Positions 8,739 to 16,655 are shown, numbered from the stretch's first letter. The stretch is DNA of 29,631 nucleotides from Oscillospiraceae bacterium (GCA_028694405.1 JAQUTM010000005.1:1-29631); one strand, 5' to 3'. The notes: a model not told the origin generated them from the letters alone. Program-made: numbers and translations.

Positions 8739-8815
8739 TGGTGCGCCTGACACGATTCGAACGTGCGGCACATGGCGTCGGAGGCCATTGCTCTATCCAG
8801 CTGAGCTACAAGCGC
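8739..8815 (-). tRNA. tRNA-Arg (anticodon CCG)
   Basis: Read on the minus strand, the sequence folds as a complete tRNA. Acceptor stem GCGCTTG/CAGGCGC; D-arm GCTCAGCTGGATAGAGC; anticodon stem ATGGC/GCCAT with loop CTCCGAC, giving anticodon CCG, which reads the arginine codon CGG; five-base variable loop GTGCC; T-arm GCACG-TTCGAAT-CGTGT; discriminator A; and a genomically encoded CCA at 8739-8741. It is a single isolated tRNA with its own terminator. I see no integrase or repeat beside it that would make it an insertion site. Confidence 0.95.
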
Positions 8816-8941
8816 ATATAAACGGTGCCTTTTAGCATATACTTCTTTTTACAGTATAAGGTATAAAGTACAAGCTGACCTTAACTATAATACCACAAAA
8901 TGAAGCAAGAAAAAAGAGGAAAAAACATGGTTTTTACATAG

Positions 8942-8970
8942 TTGTTAAAAAAGGCGTTAGGGTATATAAT
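8942..8970 (+). promoter_or_regulatory. Promoter of the TrkA-like operon
   Basis: TTGTTA (8942-8947), a 17-bp spacer and a perfect TATAAT (8965-8970), about 90 bp upstream of the TTG start at 9060. The leader of about 80 nt shows no strong hairpin by eye. Confidence 0.6.
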
Positions 8971-9059
8971 AATACAATACATTATAATGAGATGTTACCA
9001 AAATGTCCAGACATTGTGTGATGTAGGAAAAAGCAAATATAAATTTATGAGGTGAGACC

Positions 9060-9692
9060 TTGAATATTTTAATTGTTGGCTGTGGAATGGTAGGTTCTAC
9101 TTTAGCGCGCAGCCTAGAGCAGCTGGGGCACGATATCAGCGTGTTAGACCCTAAAGAGGAAAACTTGCAAAGCTTATATGATTTTGGTCACAGTGGTTTT
9201 CATGGTACGGCGCTGGCAGGCGTACCCATAGATGTTGATGTTTTACGCAGTGCGGGTATTGAAAGCTGTGACGCTGTTTTGGCTGTTACCCCTGACGATA
9301 CCATTAACATTATGGTGGCACAGGTTGCCCAAGAGGTTTGCGGCGTTAAAAAGGTTGTTGCACGCATTTATGACCCATCGCTAAAAGATGTATTTGCAGA
9401 CCAATTTTCTATTACGACCATAAGCCCAACCAATTTAACAGTGCAGTCGGTTTTATCCTCTTTGTTTGACAATGCACAGGCACAGCACGTTACCTTTGGC
9501 AGCACTACATTTTCTTTTAAAAAGATGCCTATAGCAAAAAAATATATCGGCCGTAATCTGGGAGAAATTCCCGCAGAGGACGGATACATGATTTTTGGCG
9601 TAATTCATAAAACCGGCATAACCGTTATGGCTGCCCCTCAACTGGAGTTAGAAGAGGGCGATATGCTGATTATATCTTACCCAGTAGACTAA
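9060..9692 (+). CDS. TrkA/KtrA-type potassium channel regulatory subunit (first copy)
   Basis: Cytoplasmic RCK protein that binds nucleotide (NAD(H), ATP/ADP or a cyclic dinucleotide, depending on the family member) and gates a Trk/Ktr potassium transporter. The 210 residues contain one TrkA_N Rossmann domain (about 1-120; glycine motif GCGMVG at 7-12, acidic Asp after the second strand) and one TrkA_C domain (about 130-210). The start is TTG at 9060: AGGTGAG lies immediately upstream at proper spacing and the translation begins MNILIVGCGMVG. It is first in a two-gene operon with a second, different RCK protein whose ribosome site overlaps this stop codon. No membrane subunit (TrkH/KtrB) is in the window. 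KtrA/KtrC or the first half of a split TrkA are both possible. Confidence 0.92.
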   Translation: MNILIVGCGMVGSTLARSLEQLGHDISVLDPKEENLQSLYDFGHSGFHGTALAGVPIDVDVLRSAGIESCDAVLAVTPDDTINIMVAQVAQEVCGVKKVVARIYDPSLKDVFADQFSITTISPTNLTVQSVLSSLFDNAQAQHVTFGSTTFSFKKMPIAKKYIGRNLGEIPAEDGYMIFGVIHKTGITVMAAPQLELEEGDMLIISYPVD

Positions 9693-9702
9693 GGAGAAAG
9701 TT

Positions 9703-10368
9703 ATGCGAGTATGTATTGTAGGCGGTGGTAAAATTGGATTTTACCTTTCTAAAACGCTGCTGGAGCATGGACACCAGCCTGTTGTAATTGAGCAAAATGC
9801 TGTTAGCTGCCGCAATTTGGCAAACAGCTTGGATATTCCTGTTATTCAAGGCGATGGCACTACAATGGAAGCTTTAAGTGCCGCAAAATGTGAAGAGTGC
9901 GCAGCGCTTGTTGGTGTAACAGGACGCGATGAGTGCAACTTAATTGCCTGTCAGCTTGCCAAACGCGTATATTATGTTAAAAAAACAGTGGCGCGTGTAA
10001 ACAACCCCAAAAATGCGGCAGTAGTAAAACAGCTGGGCGTTGATATTGCAATTAGCAGTACAGATAACATTACACGCTTATTGGAGCGTGAGATTGAAAC
10101 CAGTGCTATTCAGCAGCTAATGAGCTTATCGGCAGATACTTCTCTTACCGAAATTATTATTCCTGAGCACTTTTCCTATAGCGGTCATACCTTGGCAGAC
10201 CTTACCATTCCCACTGATGTTATTATTATCTCGGTTACACGCAACGGCGAATTTATTATTCCCCGCGGCAGTACCACTATAAATGTGGGCGACAAAATAG
10301 TATGTTTGGCAAGAGATACGGCTTTCCACACCTTATCGGAAACATGGCGCCTACAGGAAAACGATTAA
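9703..10368 (+). CDS. TrkA/KtrA-type potassium channel regulatory subunit (second copy)
   Basis: Second single-RCK protein, 221 residues, with Rossmann glycine motif GGGKIG (7-12) and a TrkA_C domain (about 135-221; PRGSTTINVGDKIVC). It is clearly related to, but well diverged from, the preceding protein. AAGGAG (9691-9696) overlaps the upstream stop codon, so translation is coupled. Classical TrkA (about 450 aa) has two RCK units in tandem; this pair looks like those two halves as separate chains, or like two distinct Ktr subunits that form a mixed ring. The gene is followed by a long inverted repeat ending in eight T residues. Confidence 0.92.
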   Translation: MRVCIVGGGKIGFYLSKTLLEHGHQPVVIEQNAVSCRNLANSLDIPVIQGDGTTMEALSAAKCEECAALVGVTGRDECNLIACQLAKRVYYVKKTVARVNNPKNAAVVKQLGVDIAISSTDNITRLLEREIETSAIQQLMSLSADTSLTEIIIPEHFSYSGHTLADLTIPTDVIIISVTRNGEFIIPRGSTTINVGDKIVCLARDTAFHTLSETWRLQEND

Positions 10369-10381
10369 AAGCAAAAATACC

Positions 10382-10520
10382 AAATGCTGTTTTAAAATGT
10401 AAAAAAGAGCCTAAAATCAAGGCGAGAGATGTAAAACTGCGTACTTATGGGCTTACATGCAAGCAGTAAAACTTTCTGCACTGGTAATGGCTTTATACAT
10501 TTTAAACCAGCATTTTTTTT
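10382..10520 (+). ncRNA. Candidate structured RNA / attenuator between the TrkA pair and the PH-domain genes
   Basis: A 20-bp inverted repeat with one mismatch (arms 10382-10401 and 10496-10515) encloses about 94 nt and runs straight into eight T residues (10513-10520), the shape of an intrinsic terminator. Inside, AGAGCC (10406-10411) can pair with GGCTTT (10489-10494), ATGTAA (10429-10434) with TTACAT (10453-10458), and GCAG (10463-10466) with CTGC (10476-10479), giving a multi-branched fold. ATGTAAAA occurs twice (10397 and 10429), so TTACAT and the TACAT of the right arm each have two possible partners, which would allow alternative folds. The element ends 22 nt before the next start codon, leaving no room for another promoter. 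I do not recognise a known riboswitch class. Confidence 0.5.
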
Positions 10521-10541
10521 GTAAAATAAAAGAGGTAATTT

Positions 10542-10958
10542 ATGCTGCGATACAAATTAAAAAAAAGAGGTATATTTGTACCGGCCGTGTGGGTTTTTAC
10601 AGCAACGCTTATTTTAAGCGTAATTTTTTTACGTCCTAACATCATTGCGGTTTTGGGCATTCCCTTTGGCAGTACCGCAGCGGCTTTAACATATTTTTCG
10701 CTGCGCCGATACACTTACAGCCTTACCGTGCTGCAGCGAGAGCTTATTTTACAAAGAGGGATTATGTTTACAACAATGCACCGCATTCCACTGCGGTACA
10801 TTACTGCGGTAGGTACATTGCAATCTCCGTTGCAGCGGCTTACGGCTACTACAAGCATGTATATTTGTACCAGCGGCAATATTCTTATTATATTGGGCCT
10901 CTCTACGGCAGACAGCGAAAATTTGCGCATGACAATCTTAAACGGGAGGGATGTATAA
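10542..10958 (+). CDS. PH-domain membrane protein (YdbS-like)
   Basis: Small membrane protein of 138 residues. Two adjacent hydrophobic segments (about 13-52, separated by a short turn) are followed by a bacterial PH (bPH2/DUF304) domain, with the typical pattern YSLTVLQRELILQRGIMF followed by RIPLRYITAV. GAGG lies 6 nt before the ATG. The stop overlaps the ATG of the next gene by one base, a pairing that matches the ydbS-ydbT arrangement of Bacillus. The biochemical role of the family is unclear; in Bacillus the pair has been linked to resistance against a membrane-active bacteriocin. Expression probably depends on read-through of the structured element just upstream. Confidence 0.8.
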   Translation: MLRYKLKKRGIFVPAVWVFTATLILSVIFLRPNIIAVLGIPFGSTAAALTYFSLRRYTYSLTVLQRELILQRGIMFTTMHRIPLRYITAVGTLQSPLQRLTATTSMYICTSGNILIILGLSTADSENLRMTILNGRDV

Positions 10959-12334
10959 TGCAGTATCGGCATTTTCATCCTTTGTATACTTTAAAATATA
11001 TCAACTATGGTTTGGTGTTGTGTTTGTTGCCGCTTGTGCGTGCAGTGCTGGATTTTAACTGGCAACAGTTTTTGGTGGCGTTGCAGCAGGACGCCTTTAT
11101 TTTAATTGTAATGGCTTTACTGGCAGGTGTTTTGTGGTATTTTTCCGGCTTTGAAATTACCGACAGCAGTGTAGTACTGCACCAAGGGCTTTTTTTTAGA
11201 AGTAACGTAACCTTAAGTCGTGATATGATTGCAGCAGTAGAGTGCGTGCGGCCGTTGACCTATCGTATTTTGGGCGGCACACAGGTTATTATTTATTTTA
11301 AATCGGCTTTTCCGCTAAAAAAAATAACATTACACTTTTTTACAAAGGACGCAATACAGGCGGCAGATACACTGCTGCCTGTAAAAAATATGCCAACCGT
11401 GTTTGAGCCCACCGGGGCAACACGGCTTGTTTTTGTTATGTTAAGCGCCAATGTGGTAACCAGCTGTGTGTTTGCGGTATACTCCATAAAGCGAATCTCT
11501 AAAATATTGGGCACCCAAGTTGAAGAATACGCCTTGCACGGCATTACCGAGCTCTCTCACTTTTTAGAGCTTTTTATTCCGGCAGGTATTTCTATGTTGG
11601 CGACGTTTGTGCTGCTTATTACGGTGCTAACGCTTATGTTATCTTTGCTGCGTACAGCGGGGTTTGTGGTAGGGCGCGGGGGCGGCATTATTTTGACAAA
11701 AGGCGGGTTTATTACAAAAATAGAACGGCGTGTATCGGCGGTTTGTGTAAATTTTTGTGATGTGCGGTTAACGCCGTTTGCCCGGGTTTTGCGGTACACC
11801 CCTGTATATATTACAGCCGGCGGGTATCGCAGCGATACTCCTTTATTTGTGTGCCGAATGGGTCAAGAGGCTATGTTGCAGCGTCTGCTGGCAGATTTTA
11901 CAATGCCTACTCATAAAATGTGTGTAGTGCGTAAAAAAAGCCTGCCTGTTTATATATGGCTGCCGGCATCTTTATGCGCATTACTAATTGCGCTGATTTG
12001 TGTAGCCGCTAACATCAACATGATAGGCATGATACCTGTATTAAGCTTGCTGTTATTATTTGCGCTGTGCAATTTAGGCATTGAGATAGAGGCTTTTATA
12101 AAAGAGGGATTCTGCAAAAACGACAACAGAACCTTCTCTATTTGTTATGGGCGCATTTTTACAAGGCACACCGTTTGTATTTTTTCGCATGACATTTCTT
12201 TTACCATACAGCAAAGCCCCATTGCCGCTAAAGACGGCAGGTGCAATTTGTATATCAATACACCCGCTCGCGTGCGTTTGCGGGCGAGAGATGCAATCCC
12301 TCACCGTGTTAAAACGGTATCGTTTAATTTATAA
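10958..12334 (+). CDS. Large PH-domain membrane protein (YdbT-like)
   Basis: A 458-residue membrane protein with three repeats of membrane segments plus a bPH2 domain: TM about 16-32 and 46-63, then a PH region about 65-140 (ITDSSVVLHQGLFF); TM pairs near 155-180 and 200-225, then a PH region (GGIILTKGGFITKIERRVS); TM about 325-370, then a third PH-like region near the C-terminus. The start at 10958 overlaps the stop of the preceding gene (TAATG) and has GGGAGGG 7 nt upstream; an in-frame ATG at 10865 lies inside the previous gene and is rejected. It belongs with the upstream small PH protein, probably as a complex in the membrane. The function is not established. Confidence 0.82.
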   Translation: MQYRHFHPLYTLKYINYGLVLCLLPLVRAVLDFNWQQFLVALQQDAFILIVMALLAGVLWYFSGFEITDSSVVLHQGLFFRSNVTLSRDMIAAVECVRPLTYRILGGTQVIIYFKSAFPLKKITLHFFTKDAIQAADTLLPVKNMPTVFEPTGATRLVFVMLSANVVTSCVFAVYSIKRISKILGTQVEEYALHGITELSHFLELFIPAGISMLATFVLLITVLTLMLSLLRTAGFVVGRGGGIILTKGGFITKIERRVSAVCVNFCDVRLTPFARVLRYTPVYITAGGYRSDTPLFVCRMGQEAMLQRLLADFTMPTHKMCVVRKKSLPVYIWLPASLCALLIALICVAANINMIGMIPVLSLLLLFALCNLGIEIEAFIKEGFCKNDNRTFSICYGRIFTRHTVCIFSHDISFTIQQSPIAAKDGRCNLYINTPARVRLRARDAIPHRVKTVSFNL

Positions 12335-12349
12335 GGATAGGAGCAAAAA

Positions 12350-13003
12350 ATGTATCAAGCAGTTATTTTTGATTTAGACGGCACGTTGTTAAATACACTA
12401 ACCGACCTTGCAAACAGTTGTAATTACGCTCTTGCGCAGCAAGGGCTTCCCACGCATAGCGTAGAAAGCTATAAATTATTTGTAGGAAACGGGCGCGATA
12501 AATTGATAGAGCGTGCACTGGGCACATATTATACGCCACAGCGCTTTGACCGAACGCGCAGTATAAACGATGCCCACTATTTACAACATAAAGAAGATAG
12601 TACGGCACCGTATGCGGGTATTGTACCGCTGTTGGAAACCCTTGCAAAAAAAGGAATACGCTGCGCCGTAGCAAGCAATAAACCAAACCAGTTTGCAGCC
12701 GAAATGGTGCAGAAATATTTTACCGGTTTAATCCCGCAGGACTATGCCTTTGGGCTTGTAGACGGAGGCAGCCCTAAGCCCAGCCCAAACCTAATACATA
12801 AAATAATAGAAAAGCTAAACTTGGAAAAAAGCCAAGTTTTATATGTAGGAGACAGCGGGGTGGATATGCAGACAGCTGTTAATGCAGGCGTGGACAGCTG
12901 CGGTGTTTTATGGGGATTTCGAGACAGAGAAGAATTGACCCAAAACGGTGCAAAATATTTAGCGCAAACGGCAGAGGAACTGCAAAACATTATTTTGGAG
13001 TAG
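12350..13003 (+). CDS. HAD-superfamily phosphatase, phosphoglycolate phosphatase type
   Basis: Cytoplasmic phosphatase of the Gph/PGP branch of the HAD superfamily, 217 aa. Motif I is DLDGT with nucleophile Asp8 and acid/base Asp10; a helical cap of subtype 1 follows (about 15-85); motif II is in VASNK; motif III Lys is in GSPKPSP; and motif IV is GDSGVD. The physiological substrate of such enzymes is often 2-phosphoglycolate but may be another small phosphate ester. It lies 15 bp after the PH-domain gene with AGGAG before the ATG, so it is probably in the same transcript as 10542-14079. Confidence 0.88.
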   Translation: MYQAVIFDLDGTLLNTLTDLANSCNYALAQQGLPTHSVESYKLFVGNGRDKLIERALGTYYTPQRFDRTRSINDAHYLQHKEDSTAPYAGIVPLLETLAKKGIRCAVASNKPNQFAAEMVQKYFTGLIPQDYAFGLVDGGSPKPSPNLIHKIIEKLNLEKSQVLYVGDSGVDMQTAVNAGVDSCGVLWGFRDREELTQNGAKYLAQTAEELQNIILE

Positions 13004-13010
13004 AAAAACA

Positions 13011-13496
13011 ATGCTTAAAAACCATGAAATAAGTTTTTTACCGCTAGAGCTTCAAGATTTAGAGGCGATAACAAAGCTTTATAACAGCAACCGTACTTTT
13101 TTAAAAAACCATTTAAACAGGCAAGCCGTTACAGCCGCGTGGGTAGAAAAAGAGCATTTTGTACCGCGTACCAACGGTTTTGTTACAGAAAAGGTTTTAT
13201 GTGCAGATAAACTTGTGGGGCTGGTAGACTATAAATTTGGAAAAGAAACGTATTTGAGCTTGTTGCTTTTAGATAAAACCATGCAAAAAAAGGGACTGGG
13301 CACCAAAATTGTAAATGCCTTTGGCCAATACACCTTGCAAAATAAGGGACAGGCTTTACGCATAGACGTAGTGACCGGATATGAAGGTGCGCCGCTGGAT
13401 TTTTGGCGCAGCGTAGGTTTTGCGGATATAACAAGCAGCCGTTTGGAATGGGACGAAAATGTGCTGCCAGTTATAGTTATGAAAAAGTTTTTGTAA
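13011..13496 (+). CDS. GNAT-family N-acetyltransferase
   Basis: GCN5-related acetyltransferase, 161 aa, that would transfer an acetyl group from acetyl-CoA to an amine. The acetyl-CoA loop QKKGLGTKI (92-100) follows the expected beta-strand, and the later ALRIDVV...APLDFWRSVGF segment is the usual motif B. The acceptor substrate is unknown. It starts 7 bp after the HAD phosphatase stop, with GGAG inside the end of that gene, so it is coupled to it. Confidence 0.87.
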   Translation: MLKNHEISFLPLELQDLEAITKLYNSNRTFLKNHLNRQAVTAAWVEKEHFVPRTNGFVTEKVLCADKLVGLVDYKFGKETYLSLLLLDKTMQKKGLGTKIVNAFGQYTLQNKGQALRIDVVTGYEGAPLDFWRSVGFADITSSRLEWDENVLPVIVMKKFL

Positions 13497-13506
13497 GAGG
13501 ACGTTT

Positions 13507-14079
13507 ATGGATTTGATACTTACACGCCATGGAGAGACTGATTGGAATGCGCAAAAACGCGTGCAGGGAAGCCGAGATATTCCTTTAAACCAGACGGGCG
13601 TAAAGCAAGCTTTTGCCTTGGCACAAAACCTTAGTGCCGGCAAGCGTCCACAAAAGGTTTACACCAGTAAACAGCTGCGTGCAAAGGAAACCGGCCAAAT
13701 TGTGGCAAGAGAGCTGCATATCCCCTGTGAAGAGGCTGCGGGGATAGAGGAAATGAACTTAGGTCTGTGGGAAGGCTTAAGCTGGCAGCAGATAGAACAG
13801 CAGTACCCCGCAGATTTGCAACGTTGGATAAATAACAGGCGGTATCAGCCCACGCCGCAAGGTGAATCTTACCAAGACACGTTGGAGCGCGTGCTGCCTG
13901 CCCTGCAAAAAATTGTAAGCGGTAAAGAAGAAAGTGTTTTGGTCGTTACCCACAGTGCTATTATCATGGCGCTGATGGCATATTTAAACGATACCCCGTT
14001 TGAAACCATGCGCCAGAGCTATACTTTAAAAAACGCGGAGGTAGTAATACTAAATAGCGAAGCGTATACATTTACATAA
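13507..14079 (+). CDS. Histidine phosphatase (phosphoglycerate-mutase-like)
   Basis: Branch 1 histidine phosphatase, 190 aa. The catalytic motif TRHGETDWN carries phospho-acceptor His8 and Arg7; LRAKET holds the second Arg (58); Glu82 lies in EEMNLGLWEG; and the second His is in VTHSA (149). Members act as broad phosphatases, alpha-ribazole phosphatases or cofactor-dependent mutases; the short length and no other cobalamin genes nearby favour a general phosphatase. It is last in the 10542-14079 gene run and is followed at once by a strong terminator. Confidence 0.88.
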   Translation: MDLILTRHGETDWNAQKRVQGSRDIPLNQTGVKQAFALAQNLSAGKRPQKVYTSKQLRAKETGQIVARELHIPCEEAAGIEEMNLGLWEGLSWQQIEQQYPADLQRWINNRRYQPTPQGESYQDTLERVLPALQKIVSGKEESVLVVTHSAIIMALMAYLNDTPFETMRQSYTLKNAEVVILNSEAYTFT

Positions 14080-14095
14080 TGGTTTAAAAAAATAA

Positions 14096-14134
14096 AAAAG
14101 GGTGTTCCCGCTATTAAGCAAAGGACACCCTTTT
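14096..14134 (+). terminator. Terminator of the PH-domain/HAD/GNAT/phosphatase operon
   Basis: Stem AAAAGGGTG + TCC paired with GGA + CACCCTTTT (one bulged T, 14-nt loop), starting 17 bp after the histidine phosphatase stop and ending in TTTT. Confidence 0.85.
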
Positions 14135-14527
14135 ACCATATAAAGCTTAAGAAAAGCAGATGGTTTTCAACAGAAAAACAAAAAGATGTGGAAAACAAAG
14201 CGATATGCAATTTTATAAAAGTACCAAAGCGTCATAAATTATTAGGTAGACAAACGTGTGCTTTTGTAGCGCGATACAGAAAAGGAATATACAGATAAAC
14301 GCCGCCCTCTTATGAGCGCTACTGCCGCTAAAAACACAACGGTATAAAAAAAGCGCGGCAAACATGAAAGCTGCAATAACAGAGCGCAGACATTAAAAAG
14401 TATGTGTAGCATATGGTTTATTATAAAAAAGGAAAAAATGCATAATCGGCAAAAATAAAGCAAAGCGGCTATAAAAGAAATCAACAATTAACAGGTCTAA
14501 AATTAAATGCGTGAGAGGAGAAAGCCA
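14135..14527 (+). other. Non-coding gap before the YhhN-family gene
   Basis: I see no supportable gene in this 393-bp AT-rich stretch. A hydrophobic minus-strand frame (14242-14487) starts with TTG and has no ribosome site. Two near-identical inverted 10-mers, GTTTTCAACA (14164-14173) and TGTGGAAAAC (14187-14196), resemble DnaA boxes. The promoter of the next gene should be here, but no convincing -35/-10 pair stands out. Confidence 0.4.
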
Positions 14528-15214
14528 ATGACAGCGGTATCCATTATGACGGGCATCTACTTAATACAGCTGGCGATTTTGTTGTGGGTAACGTACTCAA
14601 AAAAGTTTTTTAAAGCGTACACTGCGGCAAAAACGGCAGTAAGCTGCGGGTTTATGATGCTGGCGGCAACCTCGTGGTTAAGTGGAGGTATGCCCCACCT
14701 AAGTTTTTTTGCGGCGCTTATCCCTTGTTTACTTTTTTGTTTAAGTGGAGATGTTTTTTTAGCGCTGGCAAACAGCAAGGGCAAGTTTTTCAGCCCTTAT
14801 TTTTTAAAAGGTGTTTTGTGCTTTATGATTGCCCATGTGGGATTTTGCGTGTTATACAGCACCATGGCACCTTTTAAATGGCATAATATTATAGTGCCCA
14901 TTTTACTGGCAGGGTTTACGTTTATATGTAGCTACAGCAAACGCTTTCAACTAAAGCGTATGCGGTGTCCCGCCACGCTGTATGCCTTTATGGTGGGATT
15001 GATGTGCATAAAAAGCTTTGATGTCTGTATGGCATTACAGATGAGTACACGCGGGCTATTGCTAGCTGTAGGCAGCGGCTTATTTTTACTGTCGGACGGG
15101 ATTATTCTGTTTTTATATTTTTATGTTAAAAAAAGAGCTTGGCTGCATGGAGCCAATTTATTTACTTATTACATAGGTGTCATGTGTATTGCACTCTCGT
15201 GTGCATTTGTATAA
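14528..15214 (+). CDS. YhhN-family membrane protein (TMEM86/lysoplasmalogenase-like)
   Basis: Integral membrane protein of 228 aa with about seven to eight hydrophobic segments. The family's conserved acidic motifs are present: LSGDVFLAL (about residues 75-83) and FLLSDGIILF near 195, which in TMEM86 enzymes belong to the lysoplasmalogenase active site. In plasmalogen-containing anaerobic Clostridia a role in ether-lipid turnover is plausible, but it is an inference. The start at 14528 is chosen because AGGAG lies 7 nt upstream; an in-frame ATG at 14507 has none. It stands alone and ends at a bidirectional terminator. Confidence 0.82.
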   Translation: MTAVSIMTGIYLIQLAILLWVTYSKKFFKAYTAAKTAVSCGFMMLAATSWLSGGMPHLSFFAALIPCLLFCLSGDVFLALANSKGKFFSPYFLKGVLCFMIAHVGFCVLYSTMAPFKWHNIIVPILLAGFTFICSYSKRFQLKRMRCPATLYAFMVGLMCIKSFDVCMALQMSTRGLLLAVGSGLFLLSDGIILFLYFYVKKRAWLHGANLFTYYIGVMCIALSCAFV

Positions 15215-15223
15215 TAGAAAAAC

Positions 15224-15276
15224 AAAAAAATCCGCAAAGCAAGTGCTTTTAAAGCGCCTGCCTTACGGATTTTTTT
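15224..15276. terminator. Bidirectional terminator between convergent genes
   Basis: Outer stem AAAAAAATCCG (15224-15234) with CGGATTTTTTT (15266-15276), and an imperfect inner stem that continues it. T-runs are present for both directions. It serves the YhhN gene (plus) and the cellobiose phosphorylase/GH1 operon (minus). Confidence 0.87.
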
Positions 15277-15286
15277 ATGGAAGGAT

Positions 15287-16651
15287 TTAAAGATTTTGGC
15301 CGTTTTGAGAAACAGTTTGCGCATACCAATAGTAGCTGTCTTTTGGAATGCGCTGTTGGGTGAGATAATCTACAAAAATCAGACCGAAGCGGTCATCATA
15401 GCCGGAATGCCACTCGTAGTTGTCGGTAAGACTCCAATGAAAATATCCTTTTACGTCTGTACCGTCTGCAATGGCGGCAGAAAGCTGCTGTAGATAACGA
15501 TGTAAAAAATCGATGCGGTCGGGGTCGTGCACATGACCGTCCAACATAATGCGGTCATTACAGCTTTGACCGTTTTCGCTAATATAAATAGGGGTGTGAT
15601 AACGGCTGTAAATAAAGTTTACGCCGTAACGTAAAACAGCAGGTGTAACAGGCCATTTAAGAGCGGTGCGCGGGTAACCGGGATACTTAGCCGTATAGGC
15701 AAAAGAGCCGGACGAATCGGCATATACTTCATGGCCGTTGTAAACATTAAGACCGATGAAATCTGCGGGCTGGTGGATAATTTCCCAGTCCTCTTTTGAA
15801 ACAGCGGCGGCAAGGGGCTGTAAAAAGGTACCTGCACATTCTGCGGGGTAATGTCCCAGCATAATGGCATCTAAAAACCAATGATGTGTAAACACCCACT
15901 CAAATAAAGAATGATCTGCAATGGTAAAAGTGGCTTTTTTTGCAGCTTGCAAATCTTGTAAAGAGCTGCTTGCGGGATAGCACAGACGCCCTGTTGTGGC
16001 GATACCGATTTTAATGCGGGAATCCTCTTTGCGCAAGGCAAGAGACGCTTTGCCGTGTGCCAAAGCTAAGTTGTGCATGGCATAAAATAAATCAGTAGAG
16101 GAGAGCGTTTTACCCGGAGCATGCTGTCCGTTACCATAGCCCAGCCCCACGCTGCACTGAGGCTCGTTTAAAGTAAAATAGTTTGTAACACGACCTTTAA
16201 AATGGTGGGCGACGGTAGCCGCCAGATGCGCAAAGGCATCTGCTGTAGCGCGGTTTAACCAGCCGCCTTTATCCTCCAGATACTGTGGTAAATCCCAATG
16301 GTAAAGGGTTATCCAAGGTTCAATTCCCTTTTTTAAGCAAAGCTCTACAACCTTATCGTAAAAGTTTAAACCCTGCTGATTTACAACGCTGTTGTCATAA
16401 GGGAAGATACGCGTCCAAGCGATGCCAAAGCGGTAATGCTTTAGACCGGCTGACGCAATTAGTTCAATATCTTCGGCAAAGCGGTGATAATAGTCACAGG
16501 CAACGTCTCCGGTGTGACCGTTAAAGGTAGTACCTGTTGTGTGACTAAAGGTATCCCAAATGGTGGGTGTACGACCGTCTTCAGCGGCGGCGCCCTCTAT
16601 TTGGTAGGCGGCGCTTGCCACGCCCCAAACAAAATCAGCAGAAAAACCCAT
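15287..16651 (-). CDS. GH1 beta-glucosidase
   Basis: Retaining glycoside hydrolase family 1, 454 aa, cytoplasmic (no signal peptide). It hydrolyses cellobiose and other beta-glucosides. The N-terminal signature FVWGVASAAYQIEGA is present; the acid/base is in TLNEP (Glu163) and the nucleophile in YISENG (Glu359). The aglycone/glycone motif NYEWHSGYDDRFGLI keeps the Glu-Trp pair (413-414) typical of true beta-glucosidases rather than the Ser/Lys/Tyr set of 6-phospho-beta-glucosidases; this fits ABC rather than PTS uptake. It begins 4 nt after the stop of cellobiose phosphorylase, so the two are coupled. Together they offer a hydrolytic and a phosphorolytic route for the same sugars. Confidence 0.95.
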   Translation of the reverse strand: MGFSADFVWGVASAAYQIEGAAAEDGRTPTIWDTFSHTTGTTFNGHTGDVACDYYHRFAEDIELIASAGLKHYRFGIAWTRIFPYDNSVVNQQGLNFYDKVVELCLKKGIEPWITLYHWDLPQYLEDKGGWLNRATADAFAHLAATVAHHFKGRVTNYFTLNEPQCSVGLGYGNGQHAPGKTLSSTDLFYAMHNLALAHGKASLALRKEDSRIKIGIATTGRLCYPASSSLQDLQAAKKATFTIADHSLFEWVFTHHWFLDAIMLGHYPAECAGTFLQPLAAAVSKEDWEIIHQPADFIGLNVYNGHEVYADSSGSFAYTAKYPGYPRTALKWPVTPAVLRYGVNFIYSRYHTPIYISENGQSCNDRIMLDGHVHDPDRIDFLHRYLQQLSAAIADGTDVKGYFHWSLTDNYEWHSGYDDRFGLIFVDYLTQQRIPKDSYYWYAQTVSQNGQNL

Positions 16652-16655
16652 AAAA

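Noticed and set aside
8739..8815. tRNA-Arg as an attachment site for a mobile element
   Set aside because: No integrase, no repeated tRNA 3' end and only ordinary genes on both sides.
10457..10639. 60-codon plus-strand frame starting in the structured element and running into the ydbS-like gene
   Set aside because: It overlaps the PH-domain gene in another frame and has no ribosome site.
14242..14487. Hydrophobic 81-codon minus-strand frame in the gap before the YhhN gene
   Set aside because: Its start is TTG with no ribosome site and the composition looks like translated AT-rich DNA; no family is recognisable.
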